DNA of 64,000 nucleotides from Bog-473 sp963742035 (GTDB lineage Bacteria; Actinomycetota; Acidimicrobiia; Acidimicrobiales; RAAP-2). The stretch lies in contig CAVUKH010000008.1 in NCBI GenBank assembly GCA_963742035.1, positions 227,727-291,726 of the forward strand, given 5' to 3'. The notes under the pieces were generated by a model. It was not told the origin of the DNA. It saw nothing but the letters and a program-made list of their open reading frames with translations, and ran no database searches. Numbering within the stretch: position 1 is the first letter of the stretch; each line of letters begins with the position of its first letter. This document shows positions 1 through 8,599 of this stretch, one piece after another. A program made the position numbers and the translations under genes.

Positions 1-453
1 CTGGCCGACGGTGAGCCCGGCGACGTGCGACCATGCGCTGGACTCGTCGACCCGGTCGGCCCGGACGCCGACGACGGCCACCAGCTCGACCTCCCAATCG
101 ACCGTGTCGCCGACGATCTCGATCTCGTCGAAGGGGCCCGCCAACGAGGCGGGGAACTTCGTGAAGGTGGCCGGGACGCTCGGCAGCGCCATGCCTGATT
201 CCGCGGCGTGGCTCCGGTAGTTCAGGCCGATGGCGAACACCTGACGGGGTTCGGGCACCGGGCAACGGAGATCGGCCTCCACCAGCGGCGCCTTGCCCGC
301 CGTGATGCCGCTCGAGAAGTCGACGAACAGGGGCCAGTCCTCGTACACGCTCCTCAGGTCGGGACCGAAGCGCCCGTCCGAGGACTCCTGGACATCGGCA
401 ACGGACTCGTCGATGACGAGCACGGCCCGTCCCTTGTTGTTGGCCAATTTCAT
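1..453 (-). CDS. Fumarylacetoacetate hydrolase family protein (3' end cut by window edge)
   Basis: The visible N-terminal 151 residues run through the FAH-family core: a variable first 65 residues, then 'FAIGLNYRSHAAESG', 'PATFTKFP' and 'DWEVELVAVVG', the last with the metal-binding Glu pair. Members hydrolyse or decarboxylate acylpyruvate-type products of ring cleavage, or act as hydratases, using Mg or Mn. The start ATG overlaps the TGA of the upstream hydroxylase (ATGA), so it is the last visible gene of a translationally coupled meta-cleavage operon. The C-terminal half lies outside the window. The exact substrate cannot be read from the sequence. Confidence 0.9.
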   Translation of the reverse strand, partial: MKLANNKGRAVLVIDESVADVQESSDGRFGPDLRSVYEDWPLFVDFSSGITAGKAPLVEADLRCPVPEPRQVFAIGLNYRSHAAESGMALPSVPATFTKFPASLAGPFDEIEIVGDTVDWEVELVAVVGVRADRVDESSAWSHVAGLTVGQ

Positions 454-1949
454 TCGATGGGGCTCCCTTCGAGATGACGTCGGAGATCGGAAAGGAGCTT
501 CGTCGCGTCTCGCGACGTTTGCGCCGTGCCGTAGAGATAGAAGTCCGGGCGTTGCAGGGCGTAGCTCGTGTCGTGCTCGGAGAACCAACGCCTGAAGGAG
601 GAGTCGGGCTCGGTCAGCGCGACGACACGGCCCCCGATCGTCTCGAACCACCGATGCTCGTCCTCGCCCGTGCGGCGGGCGTCGGCGTCGTGAACCACCA
701 GTCGCCAGCCGCAGCCGTACGCCTCGTCCAACGGCCGGCCTCGGTCCTTGCCCTGGACGAATTGCGTGCCAGCGTGCGGAGCGACGGGGTGGATGAAGCC
801 CGATGCGATGTCAGGGAGCCCGGGAGCCGGCGCGGTCTCGTCGCCGACACCGGCGGCCATCGCCTCGTCGCGCGCCGCGGCCTCTGCAGGGTCGGGGACG
901 CAGATCACCTTCCCGAGCTCCATGGAGAAGTCGATGGCCGCTCGCACGCTCGGAAGACGCTCCGACTGGTAGCTGTCGAGCAGCGTATCGGTTGCCATAC
1001 CGCCCAGGACCAGATTGAGCTTCCAGGCCAAGTTGGCGGCATCGCGCAGTCCCGAGCACATCCCCTGGCCTGCAAACGGGGGCATGAGATGGGCGGCGTC
1101 GCCGGCGAGGAAGATGGCGCCCTTGCGCCACTTCTCGGCGAAGCGGGCGTTGAACGTGTAGACGGCATGGCGCTCGAGCCGGGCGTTCCCCGGGTCCACA
1201 TCCCATGGGGCCAAGAGCTCCCAGGCGCGCTTCTCGTCGTTCAGCTCGTCGAGCGATTCATGCGGCAGACGCATGAATTCCCAGCGCCGACGACCGGGTC
1301 CGCCCGAGACGGCTGTCGTCGGTCGCTCCGGATCGCAGATCTGCACGTTGATCGGATCGAACACACGGGGTTCATGGAGGACGACGTCGACGATGAGCCA
1401 GTCGTAGAAGAACCCGAGATCGGTGACGGACAGGGCCGCCAGATCCCGCACGCTGCTGTTGGCGCCATCGCACCCGACCACCATGCGGGCCGAGAGGGTC
1501 GAGCCCTCGGCGTCGGTGACGACGACGCAGTCGTCGCGCTGTCGAAGGTCGGTGACCAACATGCCGCGACGGACATCGGCCCCGGTCTCCACCGCTCGAT
1601 TCGACAGCAGCTCCTCCAGTCGGGGCTGGTTGAACATCGACGATGCCGGCCACCCGGAAGGCCCGTCGCCCGCCTGACCGAAACGCAGCAGCGTCCTGCC
1701 GGCGGCGTTGCGCCACTCGTAGACCTCCGCCGGCTCGCTGATCGTCCGGAGCTCGGCACCGATGCCGCACGACTGCAGAATGCGTCCGACCTCGTGATCG
1801 AAATGCACCGCTCGGGGGAGGGAGTACGGCTGCCGCCACCGCTCGAGCACGGTCACGCCGCGCCCGCTCTGTGCCAAAAGGATGGCCAGGACCATGCCGA
1901 CCGGGCCGCCGCCCACGATCGCGACCTCGGTGTCGACATCGGCGCTCAT
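450..1949 (-). CDS. FAD-dependent aromatic hydroxylase (MhpA/PheA type)
   Basis: A 499-residue class A flavoprotein monooxygenase. It has the N-terminal Rossmann motif 'VAIVGGGPVGMVLA' (about residues 8-21), the DG motif 'VVGCDGANSSVR' (about 157-168) and the second FAD motif 'IFLAGDAAHLMPPFAGQGM' (about 280-300), followed by the thioredoxin-like C-terminal domain usual for MhpA-like 3-(3-hydroxyphenyl)propionate hydroxylases. These enzymes ortho-hydroxylate a phenol using NAD(P)H and O2 and so supply a catechol. I chose the ATG at 1949 because it overlaps the TGA of the ring-cleavage dioxygenase gene (ATGA), and because the in-frame extension upstream lies inside that gene. The substrate is inferred only from the neighbouring dioxygenase. 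Confidence 0.92.
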   Translation of the reverse strand: MSADVDTEVAIVGGGPVGMVLAILLAQSGRGVTVLERWRQPYSLPRAVHFDHEVGRILQSCGIGAELRTISEPAEVYEWRNAAGRTLLRFGQAGDGPSGWPASSMFNQPRLEELLSNRAVETGADVRRGMLVTDLRQRDDCVVVTDAEGSTLSARMVVGCDGANSSVRDLAALSVTDLGFFYDWLIVDVVLHEPRVFDPINVQICDPERPTTAVSGGPGRRRWEFMRLPHESLDELNDEKRAWELLAPWDVDPGNARLERHAVYTFNARFAEKWRKGAIFLAGDAAHLMPPFAGQGMCSGLRDAANLAWKLNLVLGGMATDTLLDSYQSERLPSVRAAIDFSMELGKVICVPDPAEAAARDEAMAAGVGDETAPAPGLPDIASGFIHPVAPHAGTQFVQGKDRGRPLDEAYGCGWRLVVHDADARRTGEDEHRWFETIGGRVVALTEPDSSFRRWFSEHDTSYALQRPDFYLYGTAQTSRDATKLLSDLRRHLEGSPIE

Positions 1950-2827
1950 GCCGAGCGCAATGGTTGGTGCCCCCAGGCGCTGATCCGGTCGTAGCGGCGG
2001 TTGTCGTCCCATCCGTCGGTGATGACCCGGGCGCCGTGGCCGACCTCAATCTGGAAACCAGCCGGGGTCTGCAGGTAGAAGCTGAACATGCCGTCGTTGT
2101 CGTGACGTCCCAAGCCGTTCGGGATGGCGAGATCGGTCGCCCATGCCCGGTCGAAGGCGCGGCCGACGTCGTCACGCTCGTTGAGCTCGAACATGATGTG
2201 GTGGAGATGCTGCGGGAGGTCGAACGGCGCCCGCGCGAGTGCGATGGTGTGGTGCCTGCGGTTGCAGTGGTAGAAGCGCACCTCGAGGTCGATACCGGGT
2301 GCAAGCTCGGTCTCGAGCCAGTCTGACTGGACATACCCCAGCCCCAGAGTCAGGAACGAGTGGGACGCCTCGAAGGCGGTTGTGACGAAGACGGCGTGCC
2401 CGAAACCGACGCCGTCGGTGAGGAACCCACCCGGAACGAGCGTGGAGGAGAACGTGCTGGTCGCATCGGCCAGGTGCAGGACGATCTCGACGTCCACGCC
2501 CCAGGGAGCCGTGGTCTTGACGAGTCGCTGCGCCCGGCGGTCGCTCCCGTCACCCTCCGTCAGGTCGGCGCCGATGCCCTGTAGCCGGGCGACGACTGCG
2601 TCGAACGCGGCCGCGTCCACCGCCTCGATTCCGACCGCCACCGCGTCGTTCGCCGGCCCGGTCTGCACGAAAAGCCGGTTGGCGCGGCGATCGTTTCGCC
2701 ACGTCTCTATGCCCGCAGCGCTCGGTTCACCCCGCACCAGACCGACGACGCCCTCGAGCACCGGCGTCACTCTCTCGGGGTCGGGCAACTCGAGGACGAG
2801 GTAGCCGAGTTCCGTTTCGTGGTCCAT
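1946..2827 (-). CDS. Type I extradiol ring-cleavage dioxygenase (VOC fold)
   Basis: A 293-residue two-module vicinal-oxygen-chelate protein of the size of 2,3-dihydroxybiphenyl 1,2-dioxygenase. The C-terminal module carries the Fe(II) facial triad: His in 'GFGHAVFVTT' (about 143), His in 'LHHIMFEL' (about 207) and Glu in 'GFQIEVGHG' (about 259). The N-terminal module is the degenerate non-catalytic one. It should open a catechol ring adjacent to the two hydroxyls. The ATG at 2827 is preceded by the Shine-Dalgarno-like AGAGGA about 8 nt upstream. The 3' end overlaps the hydroxylase start, and 20 bp separate it from the amidohydrolase gene upstream. Confidence 0.92.
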   Translation of the reverse strand: MDHETELGYLVLELPDPERVTPVLEGVVGLVRGEPSAAGIETWRNDRRANRLFVQTGPANDAVAVGIEAVDAAAFDAVVARLQGIGADLTEGDGSDRRAQRLVKTTAPWGVDVEIVLHLADATSTFSSTLVPGGFLTDGVGFGHAVFVTTAFEASHSFLTLGLGYVQSDWLETELAPGIDLEVRFYHCNRRHHTIALARAPFDLPQHLHHIMFELNERDDVGRAFDRAWATDLAIPNGLGRHDNDGMFSFYLQTPAGFQIEVGHGARVITDGWDDNRRYDRISAWGHQPLRSA

Positions 2828-2847
2828 GAGGTCGTCCTCTCGTGATC

Positions 2848-3762
2848 TCACTCGTTTGAAGCGAAGAGTTGCGCTGTGTTTGCGTGCAGCGTTGCCACCA
2901 ACGATGCCACGCCCTCGATGGAATCGGCCGCGGCGGCGACAATCGGCTCGGGCGTGAAGGGAAAGTCGCTTCCGTAGTGGAGGTGTCCCGACGTCGTCAG
3001 CGTCAGCAACGCGTCGAGCTGGCGCGGCACGACAAACCCCGCCAAATCGAAGTGGAGGCGGCCCAGGTCGGCGAGCACATCGACCTCAGGCGCCAGCAGG
3101 CGTCCGAACGCGTTGATCCGGTCCGCCACCAGGGGGAGGGTTGCGCCGGCGTGCGGGACGATCAGGGTCAGGTCCGGATGACGGGCGAGCGTCCCGTTGA
3201 GGAGGAGATCCGCCACGGCACGGGTGGTGTCGAAGAAGAACTCGAGCATCGGGCGGGGCCGGCCGAACGATGTGTCCTGCCAACACGCAGGCGAGGTCGG
3301 ATGCAGAAGGACGCGCGCACTGCGTCGATCGAGCTCGCGAAAGACGGGCTCGAACGAAGCGTCGCTCACGTAGGTCCCATTGAAATTCGTGAGCAAGACG
3401 AACCCGTCGACGTGGAGGCGGTCGCAGCAGTATGCGATCTCGGCCATCGCCGCATCGACGTCCGGCAGGGGAAGCGAAGCAAGAAGGCCGAACCGGTCCG
3501 GGTGGTCGACGACGGCGCGGCGACCGTCCTCGTTGACCTCGCGTGCGAGGTCGGCGGCTGGTACGCCGTCGCCCAGGGAGACGCCGGGCGAGGAGATCGA
3601 CAAAAGCGAGGTCGCGATGTCCAGGCGGTTCATCATCTCCACGTGCTGGTCGGCGGACCACTCGGGAATGAAGGGCATCCCGTCGGGCTGGGCATGGCCT
3701 GCCCGCTGCAGGGCCTCGCGATAGCTCGCGGGGACGTAGTGGGCGTGGACGTCGATCTTCAC
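2848..3762 (-). CDS. Amidohydrolase family 2 protein (ACMSD/decarboxylase-like)
   Basis: A 304-residue TIM-barrel metal enzyme. It begins with the metal-binding 'IDVHAHYVP' (HxH at residues 5-7), and has His in 'VLLHPTSPA', His in 'IVPHAGATLP' and Asp in 'HYGSDFPFTP'. This is the pattern of amidohydrolase-2 proteins such as aminocarboxymuconate-semialdehyde, gamma-resorcylate or 5-carboxyvanillate decarboxylases. The GTG start at 3762 overlaps the TGA of the alpha/beta hydrolase gene (GTGA) and places the HxH motif right at the N-terminus as expected. In this operon a carboxylated aromatic may be decarboxylated before hydroxylation and ring opening. That order is my inference. Confidence 0.88.
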   Translation of the reverse strand: MKIDVHAHYVPASYREALQRAGHAQPDGMPFIPEWSADQHVEMMNRLDIATSLLSISSPGVSLGDGVPAADLAREVNEDGRRAVVDHPDRFGLLASLPLPDVDAAMAEIAYCCDRLHVDGFVLLTNFNGTYVSDASFEPVFRELDRRSARVLLHPTSPACWQDTSFGRPRPMLEFFFDTTRAVADLLLNGTLARHPDLTLIVPHAGATLPLVADRINAFGRLLAPEVDVLADLGRLHFDLAGFVVPRQLDALLTLTTSGHLHYGSDFPFTPEPIVAAAADSIEGVASLVATLHANTAQLFASNE

Positions 3763-4718
3763 GCGTCGAGGGAGTCCGTCCACGCGAGCAGTGTCTCGAC
3801 GTACAGATCGGGCTCGGTGCCGTGCATGGAGTGCCCGACGGTCGGGAAGGATCGGTACTCGACCGTGGCGCCTGCTCCTCGGAGGAGCTCCTGCACGCGG
3901 GCGGCCTGCACGTCGGCCAGCGCCCCCATGAGCGTCCCGCTGCTTTCGTCCACGTGGCGGAAGTGATGGGTGAGGAGCACGTGCGGCACCTTGACGCTCC
4001 GCAGCATCTGTTCGTGATCGCACGACGCACCAACCGTCCCGGCCCAGAACGCCCGACCCCATTCGGGGTCGTACTCCTTCAGCTCCTGCGAGGGTTCGTC
4101 CCCGATCGGGAACGCGTGCATCCACCCGGGCAACCGCTCGGGAGCGGCCGCACGCATCGCATCCCAGGACCCGATGGACCACTGGTCGCCGAGATACGTG
4201 CTCCAGAGGTCGAACATGGGGCCAATGGATTGCCTGATTCCGGGCCCCGTCGCCGGCCGTACTTCCGATGCGAACAGCGGTGGGTCCTCATAGCAGGCGG
4301 CGATGATCTGGCCCGGTTTTGCGTAGGCCGACAGCCACGCAGCCAGCACACCACCGGATGACAGCCCGCTCACGAGCGTGGGCCGGCCGATGACCACATC
4401 GATGAAGCGGACGAGGTCGTCGCCGATGTTGTCGAGCGTGTAGCGGCCTGGCGTCCGGGTGCTCCTCCCCTGCCCCCGCAGGTCGACCGCAAAGACCTCG
4501 AAGCGCTCGGCGAGCCGCGGCATGGCGGCCGCGTACCCCCACCAGGACTCCGTCTGGCCGGGGATGAGCAGCAACGCAGGCGATCCCTGGCAGCCGACCC
4601 TGGCGTAGTTCATCTCGACCTCGCCGAGGTCGACGCCCTGTTCGGCGAACGCATGGACGACGTACGTCTCAGCGGCATTGTGCGGGCCGTATCGAGCTCG
4701 GTAGTCGGTGTCGGTCAC
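3759..4718 (-). CDS. Alpha/beta-fold hydrolase (possible meta-cleavage product hydrolase)
   Basis: A 319-residue alpha/beta hydrolase with the oxyanion segment 'LLLIPGQTESWWGY', a nucleophile elbow 'SGLSSGGVLA' (Ser about 117), a large cap domain and a C-terminal catalytic His in 'PTVGHSMHG'. As first gene of an operon with a hydroxylase and an extradiol dioxygenase it may hydrolyse the C-C bond of the ring-fission product (MhpC/HsaD role). The nucleophile elbow differs somewhat from the classic GxSxGG of that group, so an ester or lactone substrate is possible. The start is GTG at 4718. The gene diverges from a TetR gene 47 bp away. Confidence 0.85.
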   Translation of the reverse strand: MTDTDYRARYGPHNAAETYVVHAFAEQGVDLGEVEMNYARVGCQGSPALLLIPGQTESWWGYAAAMPRLAERFEVFAVDLRGQGRSTRTPGRYTLDNIGDDLVRFIDVVIGRPTLVSGLSSGGVLAAWLSAYAKPGQIIAACYEDPPLFASEVRPATGPGIRQSIGPMFDLWSTYLGDQWSIGSWDAMRAAAPERLPGWMHAFPIGDEPSQELKEYDPEWGRAFWAGTVGASCDHEQMLRSVKVPHVLLTHHFRHVDESSGTLMGALADVQAARVQELLRGAGATVEYRSFPTVGHSMHGTEPDLYVETLLAWTDSLDA

Positions 4719-4765
4719 ACTCTACTTTGTTCAGTCGATCAGGAATCTGTCAAGTATCTGTTCGG
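4719..4765. promoter_or_regulatory. Divergent promoter region, ring-cleavage operon / TetR gene
   Basis: This 47-bp spacer separates the GTG of the hydrolase operon (minus) from the ATG of the TetR gene (plus). It is markedly more AT-rich than its surroundings and contains two TGTTC words on the plus strand, but I see no clear palindrome. Control of both transcripts by the adjacent TetR protein is inferred from the arrangement. Confidence 0.5.
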
Positions 4766-5422
4766 ATGAGTAGGCTGCGGACGGTGACGAAGAACACCGC
4801 GACCACCACCCGGGCCAGGCGGCCGTCAGCGGACGCGACGCGCGACCGGATCGTGGCGGCCGCCATCGACCTCTTCTCCGAACGCTCCTTCGACGGTGCC
4901 ACGACACGGGAAATCGCCGCACGAGCTGGCGTCACGCAGCCCCTCTTGACGTATCACTTCCACTCCAAAGAAGAGCTGTGGCGTGCCGCGGTCGAGTCCC
5001 TTTTCGATTTGCTGCGTCGGACGTTGGACGAGCGGACCACTGGGCTGCGCGGCGTGAACGAGGTCACCAGCGCCAAGCTGCTCGTCCGTGAGTTCATCAC
5101 CTTCTCGGCTCGGAACCCGCAGCTGCACCGGATCATCATGCAGGAGTCAAAGGCGGACAGCCCGCGGATGGACTACCTGGTCGACCAACACGTCCGGCCG
5201 ATGTACGAGCGCACAATCGAGCTCTTCGGGTCGTTGGCGCGAGAGGGCGCTGTGCCGGACGTCCCCGCCGTGCACCTCTACTACATTTTGACGGGAGCGG
5301 GACCGACGATGTTCGTACTGGCTCCAGAGTGCCGGCGGCTCAGCACTCTCGAACCTTCCGACGACGACGTCATCGAAGCGCACGCTGATGCCGTCTGCCT
5401 GCTGCTGTTCGGCAGCGTCTGA
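4766..5422 (+). CDS. TetR/AcrR family transcriptional regulator
   Basis: About 218 residues. The N-terminal helix-turn-helix is typical: 'RDRIVAAAIDLFSERSFDGATTREIAARAGVTQPLLTYHF' spans about residues 27-66 (written here in family notation, with the recognition helix at GVTQPLLTYHF). The C-terminal two thirds form the all-helical ligand domain. It lies divergent from the ring-cleavage operon and is the likely repressor, with an aromatic compound or pathway intermediate as inducer (inference). I chose the ATG at 4766. An in-frame GTG at 4784 would remove only the basic tail and is also possible. Confidence 0.87.
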   Translation: MSRLRTVTKNTATTTRARRPSADATRDRIVAAAIDLFSERSFDGATTREIAARAGVTQPLLTYHFHSKEELWRAAVESLFDLLRRTLDERTTGLRGVNEVTSAKLLVREFITFSARNPQLHRIIMQESKADSPRMDYLVDQHVRPMYERTIELFGSLAREGAVPDVPAVHLYYILTGAGPTMFVLAPECRRLSTLEPSDDDVIEAHADAVCLLLFGSV

Positions 5423-5535
5423 CAGCAGCAGACCGCTTGGGGACGCGGCGGTACGGCACACGTTCAACCGGGCACAATCCGGTGCGTACGTCACAGCACT
5501 TTCCGCAGTCATTCTTCCTTGCCATACTCGTGACC

Positions 5536-6729
5536 ATGCGCTGGCCTGAAGGCTTCCTGTGGGGCACCGGAGCCTCGTCCACACAGTGCGAGGGCGCCTC
5601 TCCTGCGTCGGACTGGTGGGAGTGGGAACAGTCGGGTCACGCCCCGCTCTCCGGAGACGGGAACGGATTCGCGACGCGCTACGCAGAAGACTTCCGCCGG
5701 CTCGTCGCGCTCGGCCTCACCCACCACCGGCTGTCCGTCGAGTGGGCCCGTCTCGAGCCCGACCAGGGCGTCCATGACGACAGAGCCGTCCGCCATTACC
5801 GCGATGTGCTCAGGGCCGCACGAGATGCCGGCATCGTGCCTTGGGTGTCGCTGCATCACTTCACGCTTCCCAGGTGGTTCCTCGACTCGGGGGGGTTTCT
5901 CGTCGAGGCAAATAGGACAGAAGCGTGGCGACGACACGTCGACTTCGTGGCAGAGACGTTCGGTGACCTCGTCGGCGGTTGGCAGCCGGTCAACGAGACC
6001 AACTACTACGCCCGCGCCGCGTACGGTGGCCGCGGTTGGCCTCCGGGGCACAATGATCCCCAGGAGCTGGCGTTCGTCAACGAGGCGATACACCTGGCCT
6101 TCGCCGAGGCATCGGTCCGGCTGAAGGAGACCGGCAGGCCCGTAGCATCCATTTTCGGACTCTCCCCCATCGTTCCCCAGGACGACAGTCCGGCCACCGA
6201 GGCCCTTGCCGGGTCGCTGGACGACTACTACTGGGCGCCGTGGATCGGCCTGTTCCGTGACGGGATCCTCAAGGTTCCACAGCGCGAGCCCATTGAGCGG
6301 CCCGACTTGCGGGGTTCGTTCGACATGGTCGGTTTCTCCTACTACGCCGCCATGGGCGTGCACGACGGCCGGCTGGCCATCCACCCACCCGGGGCGCCGA
6401 CCTCTCCGCTCGGCTACGGAATCTGGGCCGACGGCGTTGGACTGGTTCTCGATCGCCTGCACGCCGATCTCCCAGGAGTGCCGCTCCTCGTGGCCGAGTA
6501 CGGGATCGGCACCGACGACGACGGGCTTCGAGCCGACTACCTGCGTCGTGGCCTGGCGGTCATCAACGAGGCGATCAACCGGGGCATCGACGTGCGGGGT
6601 GTCTTCCATTGGACGGCCGTCGACAATTACGAGTGGCTCCACGGGTACGACGTCTCGTTCGGGATCATGGACCGCGACCGCAACGTGCGACCGAGTGCCC
6701 GCGTCCTGCAAGAGGAGGCTCAGTCATGA
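5536..6729 (+). CDS. Glycoside hydrolase family 1 (beta-glucosidase-like)
   Basis: A 397-residue GH1 TIM barrel. It starts with 'FLWGTGASSTQCEG', continues with 'HHRLSVEWARLEP', carries the acid/base Glu in 'WQPVNETNYY' (a variant of the usual NEP) and the nucleophile Glu in 'LLVAEYGIGTDDDG' (usual TENG). The C-terminal 'HWTAVDNYEWLHGYDVSFGI' is the conserved aglycone-site segment. It is somewhat shorter than typical GH1 enzymes of about 450 residues. There is no signal peptide, so it is cytoplasmic. The ATG at 5536 directly precedes 'RWPEGFLWG', the normal GH1 N-terminus. It is transcribed away from the TetR gene in its own unit. Confidence 0.88.
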   Translation: MRWPEGFLWGTGASSTQCEGASPASDWWEWEQSGHAPLSGDGNGFATRYAEDFRRLVALGLTHHRLSVEWARLEPDQGVHDDRAVRHYRDVLRAARDAGIVPWVSLHHFTLPRWFLDSGGFLVEANRTEAWRRHVDFVAETFGDLVGGWQPVNETNYYARAAYGGRGWPPGHNDPQELAFVNEAIHLAFAEASVRLKETGRPVASIFGLSPIVPQDDSPATEALAGSLDDYYWAPWIGLFRDGILKVPQREPIERPDLRGSFDMVGFSYYAAMGVHDGRLAIHPPGAPTSPLGYGIWADGVGLVLDRLHADLPGVPLLVAEYGIGTDDDGLRADYLRRGLAVINEAINRGIDVRGVFHWTAVDNYEWLHGYDVSFGIMDRDRNVRPSARVLQEEAQS

Positions 6730-6772
6730 CAGATGGACCCGATCACACTCCCGGGCGTTAACGTCGTTCCCG

Positions 6773-7240
6773 ATGCCACGTTCCATCGCAACCGACACCG
6801 AAGTCGACCGCGCCGCCCTGGAGGACTTCATCCGGCCACGTCACCACGCCATCCTCGGCGTATTCCGCAAAGACGGCGGGATCCAGATGTCGCCGGTCAC
6901 GTTCGGGGTCGATGGAGACGGATCTGTGTTGATCTCGAGCTATCCGGAGCGAGCCAAGGTCCGGAATCTCAGACGCCGGCCCCACGCCTCACTCTGTGTC
7001 CTGTCGGACTCGTTCGGCGACGCATGGGTGCAGCTGATGGGTCCGGCGACAGTGATCGACCTCCCAGATGCTCTCGATGGTCTGGTGGACTACTACCGCT
7101 CCATCAGCGGCGATCATCCGGACTGGGATGAGTATCGCCGGGCGATGGTCGCGCAGGGCAAGGTCCTCATCAGGGTCGATGTGCAGCACTGGGGGCCGAT
7201 CAGCACGGGCGGCTTTCCGGCTCGGCTCCAGGAGAGTTGA
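6773..7240 (+). CDS. PPOX-class F420-dependent enzyme
   Basis: A 155-residue split-barrel protein of the pyridoxamine-phosphate-oxidase fold. It has 'HHAILGVFRKDGGIQMSPVTF' (family strand 1-2), 'SSYPERAKVRNLRRRPHASLCV' (phosphate-contact region) and a C-terminal 'KVLIRVDVQHWGPIST'. This arrangement is typical of actinobacterial Rv1155-like proteins that bind F420, which fits the taxon. The precise reaction is unknown. The ATG at 6773 lies 43 bp after the glycosidase stop, and the two may be co-transcribed. Confidence 0.82.
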   Translation: MPRSIATDTEVDRAALEDFIRPRHHAILGVFRKDGGIQMSPVTFGVDGDGSVLISSYPERAKVRNLRRRPHASLCVLSDSFGDAWVQLMGPATVIDLPDALDGLVDYYRSISGDHPDWDEYRRAMVAQGKVLIRVDVQHWGPISTGGFPARLQES

Positions 7241-7390
7241 CCGGTCCGGGCACAGGAGAACGGGAGAGCCCTCGGATCGGGCAGAACTTTGTCCACCGGC
7301 CTTTCATTGGTTCGCCGCAAGGGATTAACTGAGGGGCAGAACTCCATCCCAAAAGGGGGGACGACGCCCCCACCCCCACGGAGGTGCCAG

Positions 7391-7843
7391 GTGGCCGAAC
7401 TCACACAGCCCGGAGACGAGGGGATGGTGCTGGCCCACTTCATCGTGTCGGACGACGTCGAGCGCTCTCGGCGCTTCTACACCGACGTGCTCGGCGGCAG
7501 GCTGGCGTTTTCCGGGGATGTGACCTACGTCGCACTCGCCAACAGCTTCATCATCATCAACGTCGGTGGGGGCCCGACCGATGACAAACCGACGGTCACG
7601 CTGGAGACGCCACGCGACCCCGACCGGGTCAGCAGCTTCCTCAACATCCGGGTCCGGGACATCCACGCCGTGTATGCCGAATGGAGCGCCCGCGGTGCTC
7701 ATTTCCTGACGCCCCCGAAGCAACACCAGTACGAAATCCGTTGCTATGTCCGCGATCCCGACGGCTACATCATTGAAGTGGGGCAGACGACCGACCCGAA
7801 CGGAGATTGGTCGCCCTGGTTGAAGTCCCCCTCGGTGTCGTGA
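7391..7843 (+). CDS. VOC/glyoxalase family protein
   Basis: A single-chain VOC protein of 150 residues with two beta-alpha-beta-beta-beta modules ('VLAHFIVSDDVERSRRFYTDVLGG' and 'EIRCYVRDPDGYIIEVGQ'). The first module starts with His in the metal position, and the final Glu of 'IEVGQ' is a typical ligand. I chose the GTG at 7391 because GGAGGT lies about 6 nt upstream; the in-frame extension before it is low-complexity. It is a clear paralogue of the VOC gene at 57.3 kb, sharing GGGPT-DKP, FLN-RV-DI and EIRCY-RDPDGY. Confidence 0.85.
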   Translation: MAELTQPGDEGMVLAHFIVSDDVERSRRFYTDVLGGRLAFSGDVTYVALANSFIIINVGGGPTDDKPTVTLETPRDPDRVSSFLNIRVRDIHAVYAEWSARGAHFLTPPKQHQYEIRCYVRDPDGYIIEVGQTTDPNGDWSPWLKSPSVS

Positions 7844-7906
7844 GGTCGGGGATGAGCGAGATGCTGGCGGCCACCTCCATGCAGGCCAGACGAAAGGCGA
7901 TCATCA

Positions 7907-8509
7907 ATGCGTTCTGACATCAGACCGGGCGGCAGCTTCCCCGACTATGCATTGCCGGATCACACCAACACGGTGCGCAAACTCAGTGAGCTCCAGGGCG
8001 ACGACCCTCTGGTGCTCACGTTGGCTCGGGGCAACTACTGCCCGAAGGAGCACCAACAGCACCTGGACCTCGCTGCGAACTATCCGAAGGTCGCTGTCTC
8101 CTACACCCAGATCGTCACGATCGCCACCGATGACCATCACACACTGCAGGAGTTCCGAGCCTCCATCGGAGCCCAATGGACCTTCCTGTCAGATCCCGCT
8201 CGGACAGTTCAGAAGGACCTCGACATCAAGGAATACACCGACCCCGAACACGACCCGATGATCCCCCACACGCTGGTGCTCAAGCCGGGACTGGTGATCC
8301 ACAGTGTCTACAACGGGTACTGGTTTTGGGGACGCCCGTCGTTCTCCGACCTCTGGTCCGACTTGCGAGCGGTATCGAGCGAGGTTCGCCCCGATTGGGA
8401 CCTGAGCAGGCCGGGGCTTCGCGAGGCCTGGGACGCGGGGGACTACTCGAATTTTCACGGATGGGACAAGCGGGCCTCCACGTCGATGCCGTCGTCGTAC
8501 GAGTCATAA
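7907..8509 (+). CDS. Peroxiredoxin-like (AhpC/TSA) protein
   Basis: 200 residues with a thioredoxin fold. The N-terminus 'IRPGGSFPDYALPDH' matches AhpC/TSA proteins, and a single Cys sits in 'LARGNYCPKEHQQH' where the peroxidatic Cys would be. The later conserved 'IPHTLVLKPGLVI' is the fold's cis-Pro region. The context of the Cys (N-Y-C-P-K) departs from the classical TPVCT, so this belongs to the redoxin-like branch whose activity is uncertain. It lies 63 bp after the VOC gene and is probably co-transcribed with it. Confidence 0.78.
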   Translation: MRSDIRPGGSFPDYALPDHTNTVRKLSELQGDDPLVLTLARGNYCPKEHQQHLDLAANYPKVAVSYTQIVTIATDDHHTLQEFRASIGAQWTFLSDPARTVQKDLDIKEYTDPEHDPMIPHTLVLKPGLVIHSVYNGYWFWGRPSFSDLWSDLRAVSSEVRPDWDLSRPGLREAWDAGDYSNFHGWDKRASTSMPSSYES

Positions 8510-8530
8510 CGATGTGTGGATCGGCACGCC

Positions 8531-8560
8531 GCGGCGTGGACGGCCGGCCGTCCACGCCGC
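8531..8560. terminator. Perfect 30-bp palindrome after the redoxin gene
   Basis: The two 15-base arms (GCGGCGTGGACGGCC and its exact complement) meet with no spacer at 8545/8546. It lies 21 bp after a stop codon and 40 bp before the nitronate monooxygenase start. A factor-independent terminator without a T-run, or a protein-binding palindrome, are both possible. Confidence 0.5.
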
Positions 8561-8599
8561 TGTCGGGCGCCGCGTGCCGAAGCGAAAGGATGGGTTGCA

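Noticed and set aside
474..1994. A 506-codon open frame on the plus strand
   Set aside because: It is the antisense shadow of the FAD hydroxylase; the protein is Arg/Val/Gly-rich without any family motif.
4719..4765. A TetR palindrome in the divergent spacer
   Set aside because: Only a repeated TGTTC word is visible; no dyad of useful length.
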